From contig JADEYG010000004.1 in NCBI GenBank assembly GCA_016906335.1, forward strand, positions 1,401,001 through 1,465,000: 64,000 bases of DNA, written 5' to 3'. Below the pieces are notes generated by a model. It made no database searches. It had not been told where the DNA came from and was given only the letters and a program-made list of their open reading frames with translations. A program made the position numbers and the translations under genes. This DNA is from Novakomyces olei. Its lineage: Eukaryota; Ascomycota; Novakomycetes; Novakomycetales; Novakomycetaceae. Of the stretch, positions 22,058-31,998 are shown one piece after another. Numbering within the stretch: position 1 is the first letter of the stretch; each line of letters starts with the position of its first letter.

Positions 22058-25000
22058 ATGTCGGAGGCCTTCGCTAAACAAAATCGTCTTCCAACTGAAG
22101 CCAAGCAAACGCCCGACCACTTGCGCGGAATCGACGGCTCCCCAATATCGAACGGCCTCGTGACTCATCATACTACTCAACTTTCCTTATGTCTCGGTAA
22201 ATCAAATACCCAGCACCATGAACTTATCCAATTCAATCTCATGCCAATCTCCGGCTATAACCTTATTCTCGGAAAGCCCTGGTTGGACCTTCACGATCCA
22301 AAAATTACGTGGTCCAAGGGCTTAATCCACTTCGACTCTTCATATTGCAAAAAGTCCTGTTTTCGCACAGACTCTTCTATCCCTATCCATATGGTTGCTT
22401 CCTCGACTATGGCGCGACACCTTTCGTCGCCTGAGTCACAATGTTGGCTTGTTAGCGCTGCGACACTTTCGGAAGCCTCAACAAACAACACTCCTATTCC
22501 GCAACCATACAAGGACTTCGAGAACCTCTTCGACAAGAGAGCTTCTACTAAACTTCCATCCCATCGGCCATGGGATCATTCCATTCCCCTCCAAGACGGA
22601 GTTTCGCCTCCTTACGGACCTATTTATTCCCTCTCAGAGCCTGAGCTTAAAGCTCTCAGAGAATACCTCTCCGAAAATCTTACAAACGGTTTCATCCGAC
22701 CTTCTACTTCGCCTGCGGGCGCTCCCATACTCTTCGTTAAGAAGAAAGACGGCTCACTTCGCCTATGTGTCGACTACAGGGGCCTTAACTCAATAACAGT
22801 TAAGAATCGCTATGCCCTGCCACTCATTTCCGAACTCTTGGATCGAGTTCAAACAGCCAAAATATTTACTCGCCTAGATCTACGCGGCGCCTACAATTTG
22901 GTACGCATCAAAGAAGGCGACGAGTGGAAAACGGCATTCAGGACTCGCTATGGACATTTCGAATACCAAGTGATGCCTTTTGGCCTTACAAATGCGCCTG
23001 CATCATTCCAAGCGCTGGTAAACGATGTCTTGAGGCCTTATCTTGACCGATCCGTAGTCGTCTACTTAGACGACATCCTCATTTACTCCGACAGCCTAAA
23101 AGAACATGTGCAACATGTCCGAGAAGTCTTACACAAGCTGCAAGAAGCCAGCTTGTTTGTCAAACTGGAAAAGTGTGAGTTCCACACTACCCAAACGGAA
23201 TTTCTTGGGTTCATTATTTCTACAAAAGGAATATCGATGGCTCCAGATAAAGTGCAGGCAGTACAAGACTGGCCTCGCCCACAAAATACTACTCATGTTA
23301 TGGCCTTTCTAGGCTTTGCAAATTTCTACCGACGTTTCATTCATTCGTACAGTAAGATGGCACACCCACTTACTCAACTTCTTCGAAAAAACGTCCCGTT
23401 TGATTGGACCTCAGAGACTCAGACGGCCTTCGATGCCCTTAAATCCTCCTTCGTCTCTACCCCAATACTTCGTTACTTCGACCCCGACAAGCCAGCAGTA
23501 GTAGAGACCGATGCTTCTGATTACGCTGTGGCGGGAGTCATTTCTCAAACCGATGACGACAACATTCTTCGCCCTGTCGCCTATTATTCCCGGAAAATGA
23601 CGCCTCCGGAACTCAATTACGAAATCTACGATAAGGAAATGTTGGCTATAGTGGCTTGTCTCAAAGAATGGAGAGTATACTTAGAACAGCCAAGGCACCA
23701 GACAATCATCTATACAGACCACCGCAATTTACAACATTTTCTCAAAACTAAACAACTCAACCGACGACAAGTCCGATGGGCGCAACTTCTAGCCTCATAC
23801 GACTTCACTATTATATACCGGCCCGGAACCAAGAATGGGAAAGCTGACGCACTGACGCGACGCAGCGACTACCCCCTTACCAAGAAGGACGATCCCGATC
23901 GCTCCCAGCCTCTCTTAAAATCTCATCAGCTAGTATTCGCTGCAAGCGCCACGAATCCCCTATCCGACCTCGAACGGAAAATTGTCGCCGCCTACAGCCA
24001 AGATAAAAAGCTGAGCGAAATAATAAAGCTGTTGAAGACACCCGAAGCATCAAATCACCTCGGGAAGTACAAACTAACCGATTCGGGACTCCTCTTGCTC
24101 CAAAACCTTATCGTCGTACCTCAGGATGCCAACCTTCGGCGCCTGATTATCGCGGAAAGCCACGACCTGCCTTCAGCTGGGCATGGTGGCCAAGCGAAAA
24201 CACTTGAACTCATATCTCGACAATACTATTGGCCAAAAATCCGCCAACATGTCGACGATTACGTCAATACTTGTGACACGTGCGCCAGATCAAAGGCCAT
24301 ACGGCACAAGCCTCTCGGGGAGCTCTCTTCTCTCCCCATACCCGAACAACCGTGGAGTTCCATCTCCATGGACTTCATTGTAAAATTGCCACCTTCATCG
24401 GGCCTCTCAAGCACACAGCAATGCGACTCTATTCTCGTCATAGTATGCAGACTTACCAAAATGGCTCACTTCATCCCTTGCAACGAGTCTATGGACTCTC
24501 CGACACTGGCGAACATCTTCATTCAGTACATCTACAAGCTTCATGGACTCCCGCAAAGTATCATTGCGGATCGCGGTTCTCTATTTGTCTCGCAGTTCAC
24601 AAAAAGCCTCTGCGCGCAGCTCAAAATCAAGCAAAACATCTCTACGGCCTACCATCCTCAGACGGATGGCCAGACAGAGCGCCTCAACCAGTCGCTTGAG
24701 CAATATCTTCGCGCATATTGCAACTACCAGCAAGACGATTGGGTTACTCTACTCCCATTGGCTGAGTTTGCCTACAATAACGCGTCTCACTCCTCCACCA
24801 AAGAGTCCCCGTTCTACGCCAACTATGGCTACCACCCAGTGTGCAATATTCAATTAAACTTGTCTCCAAGCCCAGCAGCAAACGAACGCCTACAATATAT
24901 ACGGGCATTGCACAACACCATCAAGGCCGAGCTGGAAAACGCATTAAGCAGCCAAGCCAAATACGCAGATAGGAATCGCCTACGCCACGAATTCAAGCCT

Positions 25001-25417
25001 GGCGACAACGTATGGCTACTCCGTAAACACCTTCGTACGGACCGGCAGTCCGACAAACTCGACTACAAACGTCTCGGACCTTTCCAAATACTCGAACGCA
25101 TCGGTACTCGATCATACAAGCTGAAGCTACCACAGTCTATGCGTGTTCATCCAGTATTTCATATTTCGCTACTGGAACCATACAAAACCTCCTCTCAATT
25201 CCATCGGCAGCAACTCCAACTTCCCGATCCAGTCGTTTCCGACCAAGAACCTGAGTATGAAGTCGAATCTATCCTAGATCACCGGAAATTGGGACGACAT
25301 ACGTACTATCTGGTCCACTGGAAAGGTTACTCTATCGCCGAACGCACCTGGGAACCACTCAAAAACCTTCAAAACGCTAAGTCACTGGTCCAAGAGTACC
25401 ATAGGACACGAAACTAG
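22058..25417 (+). other. Element A pol region
   Basis: An open region of about 1,119 residues. It has reverse transcriptase ([19 protein letters not shown], then [10 protein letters not shown] at about residue 336), RNase H (VETDASDYAVAGVIS at about 483), the integrase HHCC finger (CDTCARSK at about 740), a DDE core (ADRGSLFVSQF, then AYHPQTDGQTERLNQ), a GPF tail (LGPFQILERIG) and a C-terminal chromodomain (YYLVHWKGYSIAERTWEP). The protease motif lies just upstream. This is the least damaged large frame in the window. Confidence 0.9.
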
Positions 25418-25679
25418 CGCCCAGACTACCGCCAGTACACCTCTATGGCCACCCAGTCCACCTTGATCCTCTTACGCTTCCGCTTACCCCTCAAACTGCC
25501 AGATATCCCAACAACCAATTATCCTATCCCAAAAGTTGGGTTAAGTCCCGACAAACTACCACCACTCGCGAAATCAGGGTTAACCAATAACCCTAGGGTT
25601 TACATTTATTGGAGTGGACAGTAGGGTTATTTAGGGTTATTTAGGGCTTATAAATTATTACTCTGCGAAGCATTAATTT

Positions 25680-25715
<36 letters not shown>
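25418..25715 (+). other. Element A post-pol spacer with telomere-like words and A-tract
   Basis: No sense gene. It holds AACCCTAGGGTTT and repeated TAGGGTTATT words (about 25585-25650) and a 32-base A-tract at 25681-25712. Read on the minus strand, the tract is a T-run directly after the stop of the antisense accessory gene. Confidence 0.6.
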
Positions 25716-25717
<2 letters not shown>

Positions 25718-26140
25718 ATTCTTGGGTCGCCGGTTCCGATTCCGATGGCGGGGCCTCACTCTCAACGGGCTCCTCCACCTCGTGCTCCTCCTCAAGCTTA
25801 TGCAGCATTTCGAACGCTCTCAAACGCGCATTCGCCGACACGAGCTCCTCTTGAGCCGATTTCAAGGCCGCGCGCAATTCCAACACATACTGCGTAATCG
25901 CCTCTAGGGGGTCCTCTCGACCGCGCTTAACCCCGCGGGCCCCCCCACAAGCGTTGCTGCATGTCACTAAGCTCGAACGGGTACTCGCCGTCACACGGCT
26001 TTCCCGCATTCGCACAACGCAAACACTTTGGCTTTTGGCGACCCGTTCGACGCACCCACACACAATCGTGGGGTTTGCCAAACGCAGTACACCTCGAGCA
26101 CGGACCAGCAACACTTCTCTTCTGCTCTTCCTATGGATGG
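25716..26140 (-). pseudogene. Antisense accessory gene of element A (double Cys cluster, coiled coil)
   Basis: On the strand opposite to pol, between pol and the 3' LTR. It shows a double cysteine cluster C-x2-C-x8-C-x12-C-x2-C-x6-C (words CSRCTAFGKPHDC and CLRCANAGKPC, about 26000-26115). Closer to its end is a helical, Glu/Leu-rich tail (LELRAALKSAQEELVSANAR) followed by an acidic end. The layout and cysteine spacing match the antisense gene of element J. This copy is not one continuous frame. A zinc-binding DNA-binding or nucleic-acid-binding role is inferred from the Zn2Cys6-like spacing only. Confidence 0.6.
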
Positions 26141-26236
26141 ATCAAATTTTTTCTCTCACCCTCCTTTTATTCAGTATTTGTCGCTACATTACTTATTTGC
26201 CCTCACAGGAGTTCGCGCCTCCGAGGGGGGGTATCG

Positions 26237-26722
26237 TGTAATGAACCACTTAGGGTTAGTTAGGGTTAGGGTTATAAATATAGTTTAGGGTTATGGTTAG
26301 GGTTTACCCCACCTAGGATCCCTACCTAGGATCCCTTCCTAGGATCCTTACCTAGGATCCCTACCTAGGATCCCTTCCTAGGATCCCTTCCTAGGATCCC
26401 TTCCTAGGATCCCCTCTTCATTACTTACCTTTTTCCCCTCTTTTATTTCGTCTATACACTTCCGCGCGTTTATTTACTTTGCGCTATTTATTTGTTTACT
26501 TCTTTCCGTTTCCGGCGCAGCCCCTTCGCAGCGTGCTGCGCCTTCCTCCTCCGTCCGTAGCTTATAAATAGCGCCGTGGTGAGCCCAGCTCCCCACGGGT
26601 TAATCTATTCTATTCAATTTCTCTATTTAATTTTCTAATATATTTTCTAATATATTTTCTTTTACTTTCAGACGCCTACGTTTCGCTTCGCCTTTCTTCC
26701 CTCCTTTCCCCCTTTCCTCACA
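26237..26722 (+). repeat. 3' LTR of element A
   Basis: 486 bp, the same start and end as the 5' LTR, with fewer 13-bp CCTAGGATCC-type repeats. A polypurine tract precedes it. The right border (26723) runs straight into gag of element E. Confidence 0.9.
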
Positions 26723-26881
26723 TCTTCGCATAAGTAAGCCATTTGACCATAGAGGTTCTCCAAGATTGGAATTCTCTGTGGGTCATAGAATGCCCATTCA
26801 GCTTTGCTGGTTCAGGCAGCTTGATTTTGAAATCCATTTCTATTGAATGAAACCAATCGAACAGTGTTTTTAATTATTAAA

Positions 26882-27583
26882 CTAATAAAGAGTATTCAAA
26901 AATCCTGGTTGCTGTTTTCCGCTCTCCAAGTGTTTGTGATAATCTCTTTCAACTTTATCCGGATCTTCTCCTTTGTAAAGTCGAACCTTAAATTCGTCCT
27001 CCACAGTATTGTCCAGCAAGTATTTAGTTTTATTTCTTTTGTGTAGCTCTTGTATTCTGTCAGCTACCAATTTGTTGTAGGTCTCTTCGTACTTCAGCCT
27101 AGCTGCTGCCTTGCTCGTCCAATGAGCCTGCTTTCGGAAAATTTCTTCCTCGGTTATAGGCGTTCGAATGACTGGAGTTGGAGCCTGAGCCTCGACTAAG
27201 GCTGGTGGTGCGACGGCAATTGGCGTTGGAGCTTTGTTGACTTTGGGGGGCTTTGGAAAAGGTCGCAATGCCGCGTCAACAGCTCTCTGAAGTCCACTTT
27301 GTTTTCGCTCTTTGAATGCCTCCGATCGGCGAGCGTTTCTTTGTCTTCTCTTTGACAATTGTAAAGTCAAGTTGTCAGAAGATGTTGCAGGAGACGGTGT
27401 ACACTGATCGGTTGATCCAGATTCAGTGACGTAGTCCTCCACTACAGGAATATGATGTGGGCGGTCTTGTCCTGCCTGCACCTTGTTCCTGGGTGGATCT
27501 GTCTTTGCCTGACGCAAAAGATTTGCGCAAGGCTCAGAATAGATTCTCCTGTAAATCCGTCGGTTTTTTCCAGACGGTTGCAC
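26882..27583 (-). other. Element E ORF1 (pre-gag protein)
   Basis: About 233 residues beginning QPSGKNRRIYRRIYSEP. It has a basic segment RRQRNARRSEAFKERK, a Pro/Ala-rich linker and a conserved C-terminal block (EIFRKQAHWTSKAAARLKY, then KTKYLLDNTVEDEFKVRLY, ending FLNTLY). The homologues in C and D keep the same parts. The conserved block is of unknown function, but its place before a separate capsid-type gag is constant. Confidence 0.75.
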
Positions 27584-27608
27584 TGACGATGTTAGCAGTG
27601 AAAAAATA

Positions 27609-27947
27609 TGTTAAGTGAGGATTACTCACTGTTGTAACAATATAAATTAGACCTAGCTAAGAGATCTATCTTTTAGACTATGGGAAGTTGGGTCCTTTTA
27701 TAGACTTTTTGTGAAGCAGATAGGACGGAGATAGGAAGGAAATAGGAAGGAAATGATGAGTAATGATGATGAATCATTGATGAGTAATGATGACTCATTG
27801 ATGAGTAATGATGATGAATCATTGATGAGTAATGATGACTCATTGATGAGTAATCAATCTTGATTAGATTTGATTAGATCAATCTTGATTAGATTTGATT
27901 AGATCAATCTTGATTAGATTTGATTAGATCAATCTTGATTCCTAACA
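27609..27947 (-). repeat. 5' LTR of element E
   Basis: 339 bp. In sense it starts TGTTAGGAATC and ends CACTTAACA. Its upstream half is made of tandem words: TTGATTAGATTTGATTAGA units and GATGAGTAATGATGA/CTCATT units. A TATAAAAGGAC box and a conserved TTCCCATAGTCTAA follow. Confidence 0.85.
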
Positions 27948-28792
27948 CATTTCAGTCATCTTTGTCAGTGAGGCATGTCCTTGACTTCTGTGAATATCAT
28001 AGCCATTATGTTTAGACAAATTAAAAACAGAAGTAGCTTTTAGCAATCCAGAAATATAAAATTCGCCATTTGATGAGCGCATAATGCTCGTCAGGAATTT
28101 TCCTTTTCGTTGAATTTCAAGATTTTCGAAGTCAACTTTTAGATTATTATCCAGTAGAAGACCAAGAGAAATTAGATTGCAAGGTGCATTCTCAACGTAG
28201 CAGACATTATAGATTGTTGCCTCTTTGCCATTGAGAACTATCTCAATGTCACCTTGTCTGTCCGCAGTAATACTTTGTCCATTGGCTATTTTTAATGATT
28301 TTTTAATTAATTTTATATTAACAAGCCAATCCAGACGATTTGTAATATGTACGCCAGCTCCAGAATCAATAACAAATGTAGCGCTATCACTTTCAGTAGG
28401 CTCAGTTTCATTTGTTGCATAGTCATTATTAAGTCTCGCCATTAATGCTATTTTTTCAGTATCCTTTTTTGTATTTTTCTTCTTTAAAAACCAGCATTGT
28501 TTGACAGAATGACCAGGCTTCTTGCAATAAGAGCATTTGACCTTTTTATTATTATTTCCAGCATAATTGACCACTTTAGAAGGTTCATCCCCTTTGTTAT
28601 AACTGTGGAAATTACTCACTGTTATAACTTTTAGATTAATTAAATCTACCCTTAAACTATGGAAAACCTTGTCCTTTTATAGACGTCAAGGCTCAGCTCT
28701 TATCTTCGTAATTTGCCAAGAGATAGGATTAAGACTTTCCTATCAATTAGTAATCAGATAGGATCAGAAGTGACCGATCAATTAGTAATCAC

Positions 28793-29152
28793 TGTTAGGC
28801 CATAGTGTAGATAGTAAAATTAAAATTAAAAATGACATAATTAAATTAAATTAATTCACTCCAAATACGGAATCTAACCGATTTGGAGGAATATTTAATT
28901 ACTGATCATTAAATCAAGCCACTGATCGGGTATCTGTATCCTATCAATGATAAGGTGATTACTAATTGATCGGTTACTTCTGATCCTATCTGATTACTAA
29001 TTGATAGGAAAGTCTTAATCCTATCTCTTGGCAAATTACGAAGACAAGAGCTGAGCCTTGACGTCTATAAAAGGACAAGGTTTTCCATAGTTTAAGGGTA
29101 GATTTAATTAATCTAAAAGTTATAACAGTGAGTAATTTCCACAGTTATAACA
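28793..29152 (+). repeat. 5' LTR of element D
   Basis: 360 bp, from TGTTAGGCCATAG to CAGTTATAACA. It holds two copies of GATTACTAATTGAT about 35 bp apart, a TATAAAAG box at 29066-29073 and, near its end, a GTGAGT splice-donor-like word at 29128. Confidence 0.88.
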
Positions 29153-29178
29153 ACTTTTTTCACTGCTAACATTGTCAG
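29128..29178 (+). promoter_or_regulatory. Candidate 51-nt intron across the LTR/leader border of D
   Basis: Donor GTGAGT at 29128, a pyrimidine run and branch-like TGCTAAC at 29164-29170, acceptor TCAG ending 29178. The base before the donor is A (in ACA) and the bases after the acceptor are TG, so splicing would complete an ATG for ORF1. The same signals recur in C and E. Confidence 0.55.
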
Positions 29179-29882
29179 TGAATCCGTCAGGAGACAGCCG
29201 ACGGCCTCGCATTGTCTACTCTGAGACATTTGCAAATCTCTTGAAGCAGGCAAAAACCGATCCAAAGGTTGTTGTCTCGGCTGGCTCTATCCGCCGAAGC
29301 AATACACCTAAGGATAAGGATAAAACCTCTGTGTCTGGACTTACCGACCAGAGTGCCCACTCAGAGAAAAATACCTCGATTCATCAATTGAATAAGAGGA
29401 AAGAAAGAAACGCTCGCCGATCGCAGGCATTCAAAGAGCGTAAACTCAACGGTCGAATTTCCAAGGGGCCTGAATCAATTGCTGCTATTGCGGCAAAGGT
29501 GCTCAGAAAACCTCCTCCACCAGCGCCGAGACTTGGTCCTTACCCAGCTCTTACAGCTCCTTCAGTTTCGCCGGCCACTATTTCTACTACAACTCCTCGT
29601 TTACCTCTATCAGCGGAAGAAGTTTTTCGAAAACAAGCGCACTGGACAAGCAAAGCGGCGGCCAATCTACGTTACGAGGAAACATACAACAAATTGGTGG
29701 CCAATCGCATTCAAGAGCTACACAATAGGAAGAAAACAAAATATCTTCTGGAGAACATCGTTGAGGACAGATTCAAAATTCGTCTCTACAGAGGAGAAGA
29801 TCCAAACAAAGTTGAGAAGGATTATTACGATCACTTGAAAAGTGGACAGCAATCACCAGCGTTTTCGAATACTTTGTATTAG
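29179..29882 (+). other. Element D ORF1 (pre-gag protein)
   Basis: About 234 residues starting NPSGDSRRPRIVYSETF. Basic segment KRKERNARRSQAFKERK, Pro/Ala-rich linker, conserved block EVFRKQAHWTSKAAANLRY and KTKYLLENIVEDRFKIRLY, ending FSNTLY. Gag starts 67 bp downstream at ATG 29949. No upstream ATG exists in the unspliced sequence in this frame. Confidence 0.75.
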
Positions 29883-29948
29883 TCTTTTATATTTAATATA
29901 TTTAATTCTTTATCAATTTAATTTAAATTGATTAAAATATATTTTAAT

Positions 29949-30978
29949 ATGGACTTCAAAATCAAGCTGCCTGAACCAGCAAAGCTGAATGGTCATTCAA
30001 TGACCCATAGGGAGTTCCAATCATGGAGAGGCTCTATGGTTAAATGGCTGACATATGTCAAAGCAGGAGGCAGTGTCACCGGGATTTCAGATATAGACTT
30101 AATTAGCATGTTCCTCGAATCGAACGCTACAATCTATGCTGAAGAACTCAGGGACAATGCTGGTGTAACGACAGATCAGATGCTTGATCATCTGGAGCGA
30201 AGCATTGTACCCAACGACTATTTACCACGCGCTTACAGCAAGTTTGTTACCTTCGCTCAAGGAACAAAAAGCATTAGCCAATATGCCACGCAACTTAAAT
30301 TGAAATCAATGGAACTAGAAATAGTTAACGAAGCCATCTTGATTCAACAATTCATCCATGGGCTAAATGAGAGAACAAAGCCTCAAATAATGGGATCTTT
30401 GAGAAGTGCATTTGGAAACCAGTCGGGAAACAACACAGGAATGACGAAATGGAAATGGCAAAGTGTGGTTGATGTGGCAACAGGCTACGATTTTACTGCA
30501 ACAAGACCATACGTAGGAAACATGAATCCTAAACAAGGCAACCAACAAACTGAAACAAAGGCAACTACTTCTGAGAAGAAAGAACCAGAGAAGCCAGCCC
30601 TCAGAACAAGATGTACCTTTTGTCGCCGCACTGGGCACACGTACGAGCAATGCTTTAAACGAAAGAATCAATCAACCATCAGTGCTCTTAAAGAAGATTC
30701 TGGAATAGTTAGCGAAGAAATCAAACTTGATTACAATTGTTCTGCTGTCCAAAACACAAACCAACAATTTCTAGTTAATTTACCTGTGGAAATAAATGAT
30801 GAAGAAATCAAATGTCAGGTCCTGATTGATACTGGAAGTGATATTGACGTTATTGACTCAAACTTTTGCAATGTTCACCGACCAACATACAAAGAAAGTG
30901 ACCACAAAATTCAAATGGCCTTTCAAGGATCGAAAACTGTGAGCAGATATATGGCCAAAGTCATGTTCAAGGGGAGCG
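29949..30978 (+). other. Element D gag and protease start
   Basis: Gag begins MDFKIKLPEPAKLNGHS and has a capsid-type helical region (REFQSWRGSMVKWLTYV, YATQLKLKSMELEIVN) and a CCHC knuckle CTFCRRTGHTYEQC. The retropepsin motif LIDTGSDIDVIDS follows in the same frame, so gag and protease are fused. Element C interrupts it at 30979 with duplication of GAGCG. Confidence 0.85.
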
Positions 30979-31301
30979 TGTTAGGAGTGTAGATAATAAA
31001 TAATTAAACATTGAATTACTTAAAGGGTCCTAAACGTGTACGGATTAAAATTAAACATTGAATTACTTAAAGGGTCCTAAACGTGTACGGATTAAATCTG
31101 GAACCTCGGCATTTGATTAATAATTAATCACGCCATAGCGGAAGCTGACTCATGATTAGTCAAGGCTGACTCATAATTAATCACGCCATTTCGGGCTTTC
31201 GGACTACAGGAGTCTATAAAAAGGACACGGTTTCCCATAGTTTAGAACATAGTTTTTTCTATCTTTTAATTTATTTGTTACAACAGTGAGTTACCCTCAC
31301 A
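30979..31301 (+). repeat. 5' LTR of element C
   Basis: 323 bp, TGTTAGGAGTGTAG to TTACCCTCACA. It contains a 48-bp direct repeat (TTAAACATTGAATTAC...) near its start, TATAAAAA at 31215-31222 and a GTGAGT donor-like word at 31286. It lacks an 18-bp palindromic stretch that the 3' LTR has. Confidence 0.88.
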
Positions 31302-31327
31302 CATTTTTTCACTGCTAACTAGGACAG
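31286..31327 (+). promoter_or_regulatory. Candidate 42-nt intron across the LTR/leader border of C
   Basis: GTGAGT donor inside the LTR, TTTTTTC pyrimidine run, branch-like TGCTAAC, and acceptor ACAG ending at 31327. Splicing would place A next to TG and give ORF1 an ATG (MTPPSGQRRR). Confidence 0.55.
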
Positions 31328-31998
31328 TGACTCCCCCGTCTGGACAACGCCGACGGATTTACCCTCACGTTTTCTCTGAGCCTTTTGCAAATCTTTTGCG
31401 TCAGGCGAAAACTGATCCTCCTAAGGATAAGGTGTTGACTGGATATTGCCGTCAATACCCGGAGTCCAAGGAGCGAAAACAAAACTCTGAGTCTGGACCT
31501 GCCGACCAGAGTGTTCGACCCTCTTCCAGCTTGACTCTTCAGCTGTCGAAGAGAAGAGAAAGAAACGCTCGCCGTTCAGAGGCCTTCAAGGAGCGTAAGA
31601 GAATTGAAACGGTTTCTAAACCATTTGCAACACCTCGTCCGAAACCACTTCCAACCCCGATTCCGGCCCCGCTTCCGAAACCAGTTCCAGCACCAGTTCC
31701 AGCACCAGTTCCAAGATTACCGCTTACGGAGGAAGAAATATTTCGAAAAGAAGCTCATTGGACAAGCAAGGTTGCGGCTCAAATCAAATACGAGGACACC
31801 TACAATAATCTTGTGGCCAAAAGAATTCAGGAACTGAGCAGGAAGAAAAAAACTAAGTATTTGCTTGACAACATCGTTGAGGACGAATACAGAATCCGTC
31901 TTTTTAAAGGAGAGGATCCAGACAAAGTTGAAAAGGACTACTACGAACATTTGGAACAAGGACGACAAAAGCCAGCCTATCTTAATACGCTTTTTTAA
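31328..31998 (+). other. Element C ORF1 (pre-gag protein)
   Basis: About 223 residues: TPPSGQRRRIYPHVFSEP, basic KRRERNARRSEAFKERKR, a Pro-rich linker of PVPAPVPAPVP words, then EIFRKEAHWTSKVAAQIKY and KTKYLLDNIVEDEYRIRLF, ending YLNTLF. It keeps the same parts as D and E ORF1, with the linker diverging fastest. Confidence 0.75.

Larger units (their letters stand above)
13216..26722 (+). mobile_element. Ty3/gypsy chromodomain element A, with element B nested in gag
   Basis: Parts in order: 5' LTR 13216-13727, self-complementary primer site 13729-13738, gag from 14242, pol to 25417, an antisense accessory region about 25716-26140, a polypurine tract GAGGGGGGG near 26225, and 3' LTR 26237-26722. 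Element B (14581-21210) interrupts gag. Apart from that insertion it has only a few breaks. The LTRs differ mainly in the number of 13-bp repeats, so it is fairly young. No target duplication is visible: the left flank is element H and the right flank is element E, which suggests recombination between two A copies. Confidence 0.88.
26723..27947 (-). mobile_element. Ty3/gypsy element E, 5' part (fossil)
   Basis: Minus strand: 5' LTR (27947-27609), leader, extra ORF1 (about 27583-26882) and the first part of gag (MDFKIKLPEPAKLN-type start near 26835). It is cut at 26722 by element A. It belongs with C and D in one superfamily defined by ORF1 upstream of gag. E sits in copia element G. Truncated, with no other obvious break. 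Confidence 0.85.

Noticed and set aside
25681-25712. Poly(A) tail of a LINE or processed gene copy
   Set aside because: No flanking duplication or 5' source sequence; the tract directly follows the antisense gene and is better seen as part of element A.
29153-29170. Classical tRNA 3'-end primer site in D (and C, E)
   Set aside because: The bases after the LTR (ACTTTTTTCACTGC) do not begin with TGG, and no tRNA 3' end could be matched by eye. No LTR self-complement of more than about six bases was found either.
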